Positions 32,249 through 40,700 of a stretch of 64,000 nt of DNA are shown here, in pieces. Position 1 is the first letter of the stretch. Every line of letters begins with the position of its first letter. The stretch comes from Paraburkholderia heleia NBRC 101817 (GTDB lineage: Bacteria > Pseudomonadota > Gammaproteobacteria > Burkholderiales > Burkholderiaceae), in the NCBI RefSeq assembly GCF_000739775.1, contig NZ_BBJH01000043.1, forward strand, positions 23,746 to 87,745, in the 5' to 3' direction. Position numbers and translations under genes: made by a program. Below the pieces are notes generated by a model that did not search any database, was not told where the DNA came from, and was given only the letters and a program-made list of their open reading frames with translations.

Positions 32249-33415
32249 TCAGAACTTGTGACGAATGCCGAGACTCACCATGATTTGCGAACTTGAACTG
32301 CCGTTCAGCCCATAGTCGGCAACGGAAGCGACCGCGGTGGTCAGAATGGAACCCGTTGCGCTCGGCACGCGCTGCGTGCCGTTGGCGTGCTGCCACGCGC
32401 CGACGAGGTACACGTCGGTACGCTTGGAGAGGTTGTAGTCGCCGCCCAGCGAGACCTGGTTATAGGTTGCCGAGGTGTCGCCCGCGCTGTGCGTCCATGT
32501 ATAGCCGACACCGATAAGCGACGCCGGCGTGAGCGCATAGTTCACGAAACCGCCAGCAACGTTGTAGCGCTGGTTGGATGGGAAAAGCGACTGCGCGTCG
32601 GCCTTGTATTGCGCGTTGCTATACCGGCCGCCGAACGTCCACGGTCCGGCCACGTATTGCACCGCGACGGAGCCAATGCCGACCCACTTGGCGGTTTCGT
32701 ACGCGAGGTTCTGAAAGCCGCCATCGAACATGCCGTCCGAGCTGCTGGTCCAGTTGGTGCGGGGAATCGTGGAGTTTGCGTTATGCATGCGGACGTAGCC
32801 CGCCGCGATGCTGAATGGGCCGGTCACATAGCTCGCCGCCGCCGACCAGGTCTGCTGGGAACCCGTCGCGCCCGCGACGCCTCCGAACGCATACATGCCT
32901 TCGATCTGGAAGCCCGCGAATTGTGGCGAGAGATACTTGATCGCATTGTTCGTACGAGAGCTGTTGTCGTTGTTGTCGACGTCGCCCGGCGTGGCGAAGG
33001 TGCTGCCCCAGTAATTGTCTGCGGTAAGCGGCTGAACCATGTCGACGACCGGGTCGTATTGACGGCCCAAGGTCAGCGTGCCGTACTGCTGGTGCGTCAA
33101 GCCCACGAACGCCTGGCGCCCGAACAGGCGGTTGCCCTGCTGCGAAGTTCCGCTATTGATGTCGAATCCGCTTTCCAGCTGGAAGATCGCTTTCAGGCCG
33201 CCGCCCAGATCCTCGGTTCCCTTCAACCCCCAGCGAGACCCCTGCAGATTGCCACCTTGCATCCGATACAGGTTGTTGCCCTGAGCGTCGGCGTTGTGGA
33301 CGAACTGAAAAGCTTCGTCGATCACGCCATACAGGGTGACGCTGCTTTGCGCGTGAGCGACCGGCGCCAGCACGGTGAACGGAACAGGAAGCAACATAAG
33401 CGCAAGCTTTTTCAT
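32249..33415 (-). CDS. Gram-negative porin (Burkholderia type), second copy
   Basis: The start is ATG 33415, with AAGGAG upstream; the product has 388 aa. Its signal peptide ends PVAHA and the mature part starts QSSVTLYGVIDEAFQF. The porin landmarks SRWGLKGTEDLGGGLKAIFQ, LFGRQAFVGLTHQQYGTLTLGRQYDPVVD and the C-terminal ISLGIRHKF-like strand SQIMVSLGIRHKF are present. It differs from the porin at 11039 in loops and probably in selectivity. It is not in an obvious operon. Confidence 0.92.
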   Translation of the reverse strand: MKKLALMLLPVPFTVLAPVAHAQSSVTLYGVIDEAFQFVHNADAQGNNLYRMQGGNLQGSRWGLKGTEDLGGGLKAIFQLESGFDINSGTSQQGNRLFGRQAFVGLTHQQYGTLTLGRQYDPVVDMVQPLTADNYWGSTFATPGDVDNNDNSSRTNNAIKYLSPQFAGFQIEGMYAFGGVAGATGSQQTWSAAASYVTGPFSIAAGYVRMHNANSTIPRTNWTSSSDGMFDGGFQNLAYETAKWVGIGSVAVQYVAGPWTFGGRYSNAQYKADAQSLFPSNQRYNVAGGFVNYALTPASLIGVGYTWTHSAGDTSATYNQVSLGGDYNLSKRTDVYLVGAWQHANGTQRVPSATGSILTTAVASVADYGLNGSSSSQIMVSLGIRHKF

Positions 33416-33675
33416 GTTTGCAACTCCTTCACGCACCAGGTAATCGGTATTCCTATATTAGTCGCTCGCTTCGGAACGACCCCGGCGTGAAATTGGTTCC
33501 GTTGTCGGCGCAAGACACCCAATGCGACGCGAATGAACCCCGACGCCTTGTAACCGCAGCTTAAATAAGGCATTGAAACCGGCATGTTTGCTAATGCCGT
33601 GGAGCTCGTCTCACCGCGCCGAGGCCCATTTCGAATAATCAATCAGGAGTCCATACACGGTGCGCGCCTCGCCGC

Positions 33676-34446
33676 TCAGATCGACTTGACCTCGCCGCCG
33701 TCCATCCTCAGCGTCGTGCCGGTCATCCAGTGCGCGCCGGGCGAGACGATGAACGCCATCAGGTCGGCGATTTCCTCGGGGGTGCCGTAGCGCGCAATGC
33801 CGGCTTCGGCCGGGAACTTCTGCGTGGCTTCCTCGACGCTCATGTCATGCAGCGGCGCCCAGTGCTCCAGATACGACTGGCGGCGACCCGTCATCACGGG
33901 GCCCGGCAGCACGCTGTTGACCTGTACGCCGTCCGCGATGCCGCGGTCCGAAAAGGCCTTCGCCAGCGCGACAATCGCCGCGTTGATCGTGCCCACGGCC
34001 GCATAGGGCGCCTTCGGAAACACGGCCGAATTGCCCGACATCAGCACGACCGCGCCCGAACTGGCCTTCAGTGCCGGCCACGCTTCGATCGTCAAGCGTC
34101 GCGCACCGTGCAGTTTGAGCGCGAGACCGCGCTCCCATTGTTCGTCGGTCATTTCGAACAGATCGATCTGCGGCACCGCGCCTGCAATGTTGAGCAAGGC
34201 GTCGATACGCCCGTACGCGGCAAGCGTTTGCTCCACCACTTGCCGCGCGGCATCGGCAAGCGAGAGATCGATGTCGATGACGAGCGCTTCGGCGCCTGCG
34301 CTCCTCACCTGCGCGGCGGTCTCTTCGAGTTGCTCGCGGTTGCGCGCGACCACGGCTATAGCGTCGAAGTCACGCGCCAGTCTCACGGCCGTCGAACGGC
34401 CAATGCCCTGGCTTGCGCCCGTTACGATTGCGATTTTGCCGGCCAT
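33676..34446 (-). CDS. atypical short-chain dehydrogenase without the YxxxK motif
   Basis: From ATG 34446 (AGGAG at spacing 8) the protein has 256 aa with a normal nucleotide-binding motif (VTGASQGIG), the NNAG-equivalent LNIAGAVP and a C-terminal GTTLRMDGGEV. The region where SDR enzymes carry the catalytic Ser-Tyr-Lys reads VVLMSGNSAVFPKAPYAAV followed by GTINAAIVALAKA; aligned to the following AALIAL-type helix, the Tyr-x-x-x-Lys is missing (Val and Asn instead). It is therefore unlikely to be a classical reductase. It is the last gene of a three-gene unit with two alpha/beta hydrolases. Confidence 0.8.
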   Translation of the reverse strand: MAGKIAIVTGASQGIGRSTAVRLARDFDAIAVVARNREQLEETAAQVRSAGAEALVIDIDLSLADAARQVVEQTLAAYGRIDALLNIAGAVPQIDLFEMTDEQWERGLALKLHGARRLTIEAWPALKASSGAVVLMSGNSAVFPKAPYAAVGTINAAIVALAKAFSDRGIADGVQVNSVLPGPVMTGRRQSYLEHWAPLHDMSVEEATQKFPAEAGIARYGTPEEIADLMAFIVSPGAHWMTGTTLRMDGGEVKSI

Positions 34447-34481
34447 CTTCCCGCTCCTAATTTGATCAGTATTGCCAACCA

Positions 34482-35333
34482 TCAATCGAGAAATTCCGTG
34501 ATCGCCATAGCGATCTCTTCAGCGTGCGTTTCCAGTGCGAAGTGGCCCGTGTCGAGAAAGCGCACCACGGCTTGCGGCAAGTCGCGCTTGAATGCCTCCG
34601 CGCCCGCAGGCAGGAAGAACGGATCGTTCTTGCCCCACACGGCGAGAAACGGCGGACGATGCGTGCGGAAATACGCCTGAAACTCGGGGTACAGCGCAAC
34701 GTTGCTCCGGTAGTCGCGGAACAGGTCGAGCTGGATCTCGTGCGCGCCGGGGCGGTTCATATAGTAGTCGTCGAGCGAATAGCCGTCCGGCGATACGGCA
34801 GACGCATCGGGCACGCCGTGCGTGTATTGCCAGATCGTCGTTTCGCGCGAGAGCAGCGCGCGCAGCGCGTCGCGGTTGGCCGGCGACGGGTCGGCCCAGT
34901 AAGCCCGAATCGGATTCCAGCCGTCGCTCAAGCCTTCCTCGTAAGCATTGCCGTTTTGCGAAATGATCGCCGTGATGCGCTCGGGATGCGCGAGCGCGAG
35001 GCGAAAGCCCGTGGGCGCACCGTAGTCGAATACATACACCGCAAAGCGATCGAAGCCGATGCGCTCGGTGAAGCGCGCCATCACGTTCGCGATGTTCTCG
35101 AACGTGTACGCGAACTGGCCCCGGTCCGGCAACTCCGATTGACCGAAGCCCGGCAGATCCGGTGCGACGAGATGAAAGCGGTCGGCGAGCTTCGGAATGA
35201 GGTCGCGAAACATGTGCCCGGCACTCGGAAAGCCGTGCAACAGCAGGAGCTTCGGCGCGCCCACGCGCCCAGCTTCGCGGTAAAACACGTTGAAGCCGTC
35301 GACATCGGCGCGGCGGTAGGCAATGGCAGTCAT
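34482..35333 (-). CDS. alpha/beta hydrolase with aspartate nucleophile position
   Basis: The 283-aa protein has the HGFPSAGHMFRDLIP oxyanion loop, PDLPGFGQSE and the elbow VYVFDYGAPTGFRLAL, where an aspartate stands at the nucleophile, as in haloalkane dehalogenases and epoxide hydrolases. The lid domain follows, and the histidine is in LDTGHFALETH. The acid is probably in VWGKNDPFF. An epoxide-hydrolase-like or dehalogenase-like reaction is a reasonable expectation; the substrate is unknown. GAGGAACC lies upstream of ATG 35333. It is 33 bases after the first hydrolase and 35 before the SDR gene. Confidence 0.85.
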   Translation of the reverse strand: MTAIAYRRADVDGFNVFYREAGRVGAPKLLLLHGFPSAGHMFRDLIPKLADRFHLVAPDLPGFGQSELPDRGQFAYTFENIANVMARFTERIGFDRFAVYVFDYGAPTGFRLALAHPERITAIISQNGNAYEEGLSDGWNPIRAYWADPSPANRDALRALLSRETTIWQYTHGVPDASAVSPDGYSLDDYYMNRPGAHEIQLDLFRDYRSNVALYPEFQAYFRTHRPPFLAVWGKNDPFFLPAGAEAFKRDLPQAVVRFLDTGHFALETHAEEIAMAITEFLD

Positions 35334-35366
35334 GGGTTCCTCCAGAGGTGAACGGAATACGCGCGT

Positions 35367-36062
35367 TTAGCGCGAAGAAACGGACCGAACGGCTTCGGCG
35401 ATGATCTCGGCCACGGCATCGGGCGCCGTGACGCCCGGGGTGTGATCGACTTCATGGGCGCGGATCTGGGCGTTCATCCGGCTGGCCATGAAGCGCTGCG
35501 TATCGGGATCGATCATGCGGTCCTCGCCCGCGACGAGAAACCAGGCCGGCCTGTCTCTCCATAGTGGCCGCGCCACCGCTTGGCCGATACACGCCGCCGC
35601 AATCGGGCGCTGGATCGCGGCGAGCGTCGCCGCCTCCTGCGCAGTGGCGTGCTGCGCGAACGCGTTTGCAAACGCCTCGCGCGGCAGCCAGATCCAGCCG
35701 TGCCGGTCGGGCGCGAGTTGCGGCGCCTGTGGGTGCGTCTTCCCACGATAGAACACGTCGGCCACGGTTTCGCCCTCGTCGGGCGCGAGCGCGGCCACGT
35801 ACACCAGCGCCGCGACGTTCGCAGCGCGCGTGGCGCCGATCACGGCCCCCGCATACGCGTGACCGCCCAGCACGACGGGCCCCTCGACGCGTTCGAGCGT
35901 GCGCTCGAGCGCCGCCACATCGTCCCCCAGCGAAGCGAGCGGAAGCGGCGCCGCCACGGCCTCGATGCCCTGCCGGTTCAGCCGCTCGATCACCTTGCTC
36001 CAGCTCGACCCATCTGCCCAGGCGCCATGCGCCAGCACCACGCTCGCTTGACCGTGAGACAT
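35367..36062 (-). CDS. alpha/beta hydrolase with serine-to-alanine elbow
   Basis: The 231-aa protein fits a salicylate-esterase-like alpha/beta hydrolase (SVVLAHGAWADGSSWSKVIE, PLPLASLGDDVAALERTLE, histidine near VDHTPGVTAPD). The nucleophile elbow reads VVLGGHAYAGAVIG: the usual GHS-Y-x-G serine is alanine. It is the only such substitution among the hydrolases here, so the protein may be inactive or have a binding role. Other esterase-like homologues with this GHAYAG form exist as far as I recall, so it may be a real subgroup. AAGGAG precedes ATG 36062. The gene is the first of the operon under the twin operators. Confidence 0.82.
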   Translation of the reverse strand: MSHGQASVVLAHGAWADGSSWSKVIERLNRQGIEAVAAPLPLASLGDDVAALERTLERVEGPVVLGGHAYAGAVIGATRAANVAALVYVAALAPDEGETVADVFYRGKTHPQAPQLAPDRHGWIWLPREAFANAFAQHATAQEAATLAAIQRPIAAACIGQAVARPLWRDRPAWFLVAGEDRMIDPDTQRFMASRMNAQIRAHEVDHTPGVTAPDAVAEIIAEAVRSVSSR

Positions 36063-36076
36063 GCTCCACTCCTTGT

Positions 36077-36149
36077 GTAACCTATTTAATTGGTATTTAG
36101 AGGTTACTAACTAGTAGAGTAACTTGTCAATGGCAATTTGACTGGTTAC
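36077..36149. promoter_or_regulatory. twin 31-bp operators between hydrolase operon and CGNR regulator
   Basis: Two sites of identical geometry lie in the divergent region: GTAACC (36077-36082) with GGTTAC (36102-36107), and GTAAC (36119-36123) with GGTTAC (36144-36149). Each spans exactly 31 bases, and the starts are 42 bases apart, four helical turns. The second site is extended to GTAAC-NN-GTCAA with TTGAC-NN-GTTAC. TTGACA on the minus strand (36126-36131) is a perfect -35 for the hydrolase operon and overlaps the second site. The adjacent CGNR protein is the natural candidate for binding. Confidence 0.72.
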
Positions 36150-36186
36150 ACTGAACGCACCCTGATTACTCTTTTGCGGCAAGAAA

Positions 36187-36819
36187 ATGGACTACCGCAC
36201 CCTGCCGGCGCTATTCGTGGCCGACGCGCCCGGTCTCGACTTCCTGAACTCGGTTGCAACACCCGTGGACGTGCCCATCGACTGGATCGCCGACGGCGCA
36301 GGTTTGCTGTCCTGGCTCGAGCAGGCGGGTATGGTCCCCGCTCCGGCGCTTGCCGCCATGCGCGCGCGGTTTACCGCGGCCGAGTTCGACGCCGCCGCGA
36401 GCGAGGCGCGCGCACTACGCGAATGGTTCAGGACCTTCGTGCGCGAAAGAAAAGGCCGGCCGCTCGCCAGCGCCGATCTGGCCGAACTCGCGCCGCTCAA
36501 CGATCGGCTCGCGCGTGACGACCGCTATGGCGAAGTCGTTGCGGCCAGCCATGCGGGAGCAGCGGCGTTTGAATATCGCGTGAATCGCCGCTGGAAAACG
36601 CCGGAATCGCTCTTGATGCCTATTGCCGAAGCGCTGGCGAAACTCGTCTGCGGGCAGGACTTCACGCACGTGAAAGCCTGCGAGGGCCCGAAATGCACGC
36701 TGCTCTTCGCCGACCACACGCGCGGGCATGCGCGCCGCTGGTGCAGCATGGCGATCTGCGGGAATCGCGCGAAAGTTGCCGCGCACCGCAAACGGCTCAA
36801 GGAGCGCGCAAGCGCTTAG
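36187..36819 (+). CDS. CGNR zinc-finger / ABATE-domain transcription factor
   Basis: The 210-aa protein has an N-terminal ABATE stress-response domain (LFVADAPGLDFLNSVATPVD, WLEQAGMVPAPALAAMRARF, ALREWFRTFVRERKGRPL) and a C-terminal CGNR zinc finger: CEGPKCTLLFADHTRG, then RRWCSMAICGNRAKVAAHRKR, supplying four cysteines and the CGNR motif that names the family. The family is taken to bind DNA and often controls a neighbouring detoxification gene. It is divergent from the hydrolase/SDR operon across 124 bases that contain the twin operators, which fits autoregulation and operon control. The ATG at 36187 has only a weak site upstream. Confidence 0.88.
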   Translation: MDYRTLPALFVADAPGLDFLNSVATPVDVPIDWIADGAGLLSWLEQAGMVPAPALAAMRARFTAAEFDAAASEARALREWFRTFVRERKGRPLASADLAELAPLNDRLARDDRYGEVVAASHAGAAAFEYRVNRRWKTPESLLMPIAEALAKLVCGQDFTHVKACEGPKCTLLFADHTRGHARRWCSMAICGNRAKVAAHRKRLKERASA

Positions 36820-36886
36820 CGCCGATCCACGCCCCGGGAGCGGGCCTTGCGGGATATGGCGGGCCTACCGGAATGGGAGAGGAACG

Positions 36887-37078
36887 ATGACCGCCAGCAC
36901 CCCGAAGCCCCATGAAAATGGCGCCAGCAACGCCAGCGAAAATCAGCAACAGAAGCCCACCGGACACAGCGACGACAAGCGCAGCGCCATGCCCGAGCGC
37001 GATGACAAATCGCGCAAGCAGTCGCCCGCCGACCGCCCCGGCAAGCAGTCTGGCGAAGGGGAACCTTCGGTGGGTTGA
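36887..37078 (+). CDS. small hydrophilic protein, 63 aa
   Basis: The start ATG 36887 has AGAGGAACG upstream. The product is highly charged and polar, with no hydrophobic stretch: TASTPKPHENGASNASENQQ, DDKRSAMPERDDKSRKQSPA and a GEGEPSVG end. It looks intrinsically disordered. It follows the CGNR gene by 67 bases in the same direction. I do not know a family, but the composition and ribosome site support a real gene rather than noise. Confidence 0.55.
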   Translation: MTASTPKPHENGASNASENQQQKPTGHSDDKRSAMPERDDKSRKQSPADRPGKQSGEGEPSVG

Positions 37079-37160
37079 TGTCGTTGTCTGGATAGCGAAG
37101 GAGACTTGCATGGCGCCAGCCCCTTTCGCATCACTGCTTTGCATACCTTATCAAATCGCG

Positions 37161-37820
37161 TCAGTCGCGATCCGGTGCGCCGAGCGGAAACAGTGGACGA
37201 TAGGGCCGCGCTTCGTTCACGGCCCGCGCATACGAAGGCCGCGCGAGCAGGCGCTCGCGATAGGCACGCAACACAGGATAGGCCGGGGCGATGCGATGCG
37301 TCCAGTCCGCATAGAAAAGCGACGAAGACGCGGCGCAGTCCGCCATCGTATAGTCCTCGCCCGCCGCCCACATTCTGCCCGCCAGATGGCCTTCGAGCCA
37401 CGCATAAGCGAGTTCGAGCTTTTCCTGCGCGAAGACGCGCCCTTCGTCGCGTCTGGCCGGGTCGCCGGTCAACGCACCCTCCACGGCGCGTTGCACGGGC
37501 GTCATGACATGCAGGTCGAAGAAGCGGTCGAGAAAGCGCACGTCGAGCGCGGCCATGGGATCGGCGGGCAGCAGGCGCACCGGCCCGGGATGCGCGAGCT
37601 GCAGGTATTCGATGATGATGCTGGTTTCCGCGACGTTGCGCTCGCCGTCCACGAGCACCGGAAACTTGCGCAGTGGCCAGCGCTGCAGCCACTGCGCCGT
37701 ATGCTCGGGCGAATCCGGACCGATGTCGCGGAATTCGAAAGGTGTGTCGTTCTCGTAGAGCGCGATGAGTACTTTCTGCGTGTACGAGGAAAACGGATGA
37801 CCATATAGCGCGAGCGACAT
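37161..37820 (-). CDS. glutathione S-transferase
   Basis: From ATG 37820 (GGAG upstream) the protein has 219 aa. It has a thioredoxin-like N-terminal half (LALYGHPFSSYTQKVLIALY, with Ser/Tyr candidates at the glutathione site; RKFPVLVDGERNVAETSIIIEYL) and a helical C-terminal half (FLDRFFDLHVMTPVQRAVEG, GEDYTMADCAASSSLFYADW). The frame continues to 37934, but that extension has no family match. It conjugates glutathione with electrophiles or acts in related thiol chemistry. It converges with the small hydrophilic gene. Confidence 0.88.
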   Translation of the reverse strand: MSLALYGHPFSSYTQKVLIALYENDTPFEFRDIGPDSPEHTAQWLQRWPLRKFPVLVDGERNVAETSIIIEYLQLAHPGPVRLLPADPMAALDVRFLDRFFDLHVMTPVQRAVEGALTGDPARRDEGRVFAQEKLELAYAWLEGHLAGRMWAAGEDYTMADCAASSSLFYADWTHRIAPAYPVLRAYRERLLARPSYARAVNEARPYRPLFPLGAPDRD

Positions 37821-38004
37821 CGTCGAGTCTCCGGGCCAGCGGCAAGTCGTTGAACCATGCCTGTGTTGCGCGCGGATTGCAAGTGCTGCCGGGACCTGCA
37901 GCGGCACGTGTTCGGGGTTTCGTGCTGTGGGCATCCAGCACCGTCATCCGCTATCTGGAGTCGCGCCATGACGGCGCGGGCCGCACGTCAAGTTGCCACG
38001 AGGC

Positions 38005-38862
38005 TCAGGCAGAGAAGTCAGTCGATGCCGACAGCGCTTGCCACGTTTGCGTTTCCTGCGCCACGTAAGCGTTTTTCGCGGCAATGGCAGCGAGCGTGTC
38101 CGTGCCAAGCGGAAGGCGCAACGGCGGGTCCGCCGCCTCGACGAGCGTGATCAACGCGGCCGCAAGCTTCGTCGGGTCGCCGGGCTGGTTGTGATTCAAT
38201 TGCACGGCCTTGCGGCGAACGGCGCCCGAGGTTTCGTCGTAGTCGTCGATGACGTCCGGCGCGACGACCAGCGAGGAGCCATCCAGAAAGTCGGTACGAA
38301 AATAGCCCGGCTCGACAACGGTCGCGTGAATGCCAAGCGGCTTCAACTCGGCATGCAACGCTTCCGTAATGCCTTCGACGGCGAACTTCGTCGACGAGTA
38401 CACGCCAAATCCGGCCGCGGCACGATAGCCGCCAATCGATGAAATATTGATCACGTGGCCCGAGCGGTTTGCGCGCATCGTCGGCAACGCCGCACGCGTG
38501 ACGTTCAGCAGACCGAATACATTCGTGTCGTACATGCGGCGCACGTCCTTGTCGGCCGACTCTTCCACCGCGCCCAGCAGGCCAAAGCCGGCGTTGTTGA
38601 CCAGCACGTCGACGCGGCCGAATCGCGCGACCGCCGCCTGCACTGCCGCCTTTGCCTGCGCCTCGTCGGTGACGTCCAGCGCGACCGGCAACACCGCGGC
38701 CGAGCTGCCGAGACGCTCGACGATCGCCCGGACGTTACGTCCGGCGGCCACGACCGCGTTGCCGTCCGCAAGCGCCGCTTCGGCAATCAATGCGCCAATG
38801 CCGCGCGACGCGCCAGTGATGAACCATACGCGCTTGAAACCACCTTGTTGAGCGTCAGCCAT
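38005..38862 (-). CDS. SDR-family oxidoreductase
   Basis: The 285-aa protein is a classical SDR: nucleotide-binding WFITGASRGIGALIAEAAL, NNAG in VLVNNAGFGLLGAVEES, catalytic serine in INISSIGGYRAAAG and the Tyr-x-x-x-Lys in VYSSTKFAVEGI. All key residues are present, unlike the SDR at 33676. AGGAGAG precedes ATG 38862. It is divergent from the LysR gene across 123 bases and is likely its target. Confidence 0.9.
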   Translation of the reverse strand: MADAQQGGFKRVWFITGASRGIGALIAEAALADGNAVVAAGRNVRAIVERLGSSAAVLPVALDVTDEAQAKAAVQAAVARFGRVDVLVNNAGFGLLGAVEESADKDVRRMYDTNVFGLLNVTRAALPTMRANRSGHVINISSIGGYRAAAGFGVYSSTKFAVEGITEALHAELKPLGIHATVVEPGYFRTDFLDGSSLVVAPDVIDDYDETSGAVRRKAVQLNHNQPGDPTKLAAALITLVEAADPPLRLPLGTDTLAAIAAKNAYVAQETQTWQALSASTDFSA

Positions 38863-38985
38863 GATGTCTCTCCTACGTGTGTGTGTGATGAGGTGATGCC
38901 ATGGTAGGCGCGGCGATTGACATAAACTAGCCGTATATTACTGGCGTGATAATCAACTTTTATTTGCGAATCGGGACACTCCGAA

Positions 38986-39918
38986 ATGAACGAAATTCGC
39001 GCGATCACCACGTTCGTCCGTGCCGCGGCGCTTGGGAGCCTGCGTGGCGCCGCGGTCGACCAAGGCATCTCGCCGCAGGCCGCGAGCCATGCAGTGATGC
39101 AGCTGGAGAAGGAACTGGGTGTGCGGCTCTTTCACCGGACCACCCGCAAACTGAGCCTCACCGAAGAAGGCCAACGGCTTCTCGAGAGCGTGGAGCCGGC
39201 GCTCGCCATTCTGTCGTCCGCGCTCGACGAGGCCCGGCGCTCGAAAGAAGACGTGGCCGGCATGCTGCGCGTGAGTGCGCCGCGCGCCTTCGGGCTCCCG
39301 GTCCTGTGGCCGTACTTCGAGGAATTCCAGAAGCGTTATCCGAACGTGCAGCTAGAAGTGCAATTCGACGATCAATTCACGGATCTCGTGGCCGACCGCT
39401 CCGACGTGGGATTTCGCGGCGGACCGCCGCCTTCGGGCGGTTCGATCGCGCGCCGGCTGGCGCCGATTCAGCTGATCGTGTGTGCGTCGCCGGAATATAT
39501 CGAGCGCAACGGCGCGCCGCAAACCATCGAAGCACTCGCCCAACATCGCTGCACCGGGTACCGGCGCGCCAACACGGGCAAGCTCGCGCAGTGGCAGTTC
39601 CGTCTCGGCGACGAGATCGTCTACCGCGACATACCCGCCGCCATCTGCGTGAATGACACAGAACTGGAAACGCAGGCGGTGCTTGCGGGTCTCGGCATCG
39701 GGCAGTTGGGCAGCTTCAGCGCCGCGACGCATATCCGTTGCGGACGACTCGTTCCGTTGCTGATGCAGCACATCACCGAATACGGCACGATTTATATCTA
39801 CTACAGGCATCGAACCGAACAGTCCCTGCGCGTGAAGACGTTCATCGACTTCATGGTCGAACGCATGGCCGGCAACCGAAACTTTTTTCTCGATCCGTCC
39901 GAGCTTCGCGCCGGGTAG
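38986..39918 (+). CDS. LysR-family transcriptional regulator
   Basis: The 310-aa protein has an N-terminal winged helix (IRAITTFVRAAALGSLRGAA, SPQAASHAVMQLEKELGVRLFHRTTRKLSLTEEGQRLLE) and a LysR substrate-binding domain (VQLEVQFDDQFTDLVADRSD, CASPEYIERNGAPQTIEALAQ, ETQAVLAGLGIGQLGSF). It resembles the subgroup that controls adjacent SDR genes. Transcribed away from the SDR gene, it probably controls it and itself. The inducer is unknown. Confidence 0.9.
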   Translation: MNEIRAITTFVRAAALGSLRGAAVDQGISPQAASHAVMQLEKELGVRLFHRTTRKLSLTEEGQRLLESVEPALAILSSALDEARRSKEDVAGMLRVSAPRAFGLPVLWPYFEEFQKRYPNVQLEVQFDDQFTDLVADRSDVGFRGGPPPSGGSIARRLAPIQLIVCASPEYIERNGAPQTIEALAQHRCTGYRRANTGKLAQWQFRLGDEIVYRDIPAAICVNDTELETQAVLAGLGIGQLGSFSAATHIRCGRLVPLLMQHITEYGTIYIYYRHRTEQSLRVKTFIDFMVERMAGNRNFFLDPSELRAG

Positions 39919-39956
39919 CATCCGCGCGCAAACGCCGGACCGTGCACAATGTCGCC

Positions 39957-40172
39957 ATGCAAGCTCAAGACCTCGAACGCCTCGTCAGCCTCGCCATGCC
40001 CTTCGGCAAATACAAGGGCCGGCTCATCGCCGACCTGCCCGGGCACTACCTCAACTGGTTCGCGCGCGAAGGGTTCCCGCCCGGCGAGATCGGCCGGCTG
40101 CTCGCACTGATGCACGAGCTGGACCATAACGGCCTGAAGGGCTTGCTCGAGCCGCTGCGCAAACGCGGCTAG
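39957..40172 (+). CDS. DUF3820 small protein
   Basis: The 71-aa product matches DUF3820: AMPFGKYKGRLIADLPGHYLN near the N-terminus, then WFAREGFPPGEIGRLLALMHELDHNGL. The FGKYKGR and LNWF motifs are characteristic of this putative quorum-sensing-like small family of nucleic-acid metabolism context. The frame is open upstream; ATG 39957 is chosen because the conserved region starts there. It lies 38 bases downstream of the LysR gene. Confidence 0.82.
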   Translation: MQAQDLERLVSLAMPFGKYKGRLIADLPGHYLNWFAREGFPPGEIGRLLALMHELDHNGLKGLLEPLRKRG

Positions 40173-40230
40173 CGCCAGGGCGCCACCCGGTGGACAATGC
40201 CCGTGCGAAGCACTTGCGAGGCTACCCGAC

Positions 40231-40641
40231 ATGGCGAAATTTCAGCCCGACGGATGGCATACCGTCACGCCCCGAATCGTCGTACGCGACGCGGTGAACC
40301 TGATCGCCTTCATCAAGACGGTGTTTCAGGCCCAGGGCGCGTTCCGCCACGGACTGCCGGCCGAAATCAGGATCGGCGATTCCATCGTGATGGTTAGCGA
40401 CTCGGACGGTGCTCGCGAGCCGATGCCGGCATTTCTGTACGTCTATGTTCAGGACACCGATTCGACCTACGAGCGGGCGATTGCGGCAAACGCGATCTCG
40501 CTCGAGGTCCCGACCGACCTGCCATACGGCGACAGGCGCGCGATGGTCAGGGATCCGTGGGGAAACACCTGGCAGATCGCCACACATCTGCGCGACTTCT
40601 CGACTGCCGAGACCCGTTCGAGGTTGGCCAACGAAGGTTAG
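40231..40641 (+). CDS. VOC-family (glyoxalase/bleomycin-resistance-like) protein
   Basis: The 136-aa protein has the PhnB-like VOC layout: WHTVTPRIVVRDAVNLIAFI at the start, GDSIVMVSDSDGAREPMP in the middle, and the pair YVYVQDTDSTYERAIA with YGDRRAMVRDPWGNTWQIAT at the end. These enzymes and binding proteins use a metal or bind small ligands; the specific function is not predictable. GAGG precedes ATG 40231. It converges with the purA-like gene. Confidence 0.87.
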   Translation: MAKFQPDGWHTVTPRIVVRDAVNLIAFIKTVFQAQGAFRHGLPAEIRIGDSIVMVSDSDGAREPMPAFLYVYVQDTDSTYERAIAANAISLEVPTDLPYGDRRAMVRDPWGNTWQIATHLRDFSTAETRSRLANEG

Positions 40642-40700
40642 ACCAGGCGGCCGTCTGGCGGCGGGTCGCGCTCCGCTGCCCGAATGCCCGCACCGTCCGC

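Noticed and set aside
36797..37144. Minus-strand frame with hydrophobic stretches opposite the small hydrophilic gene
   Set aside because: The hydrophobic text is the mirror of the polar plus-strand gene, which has a better ribosome site and position.
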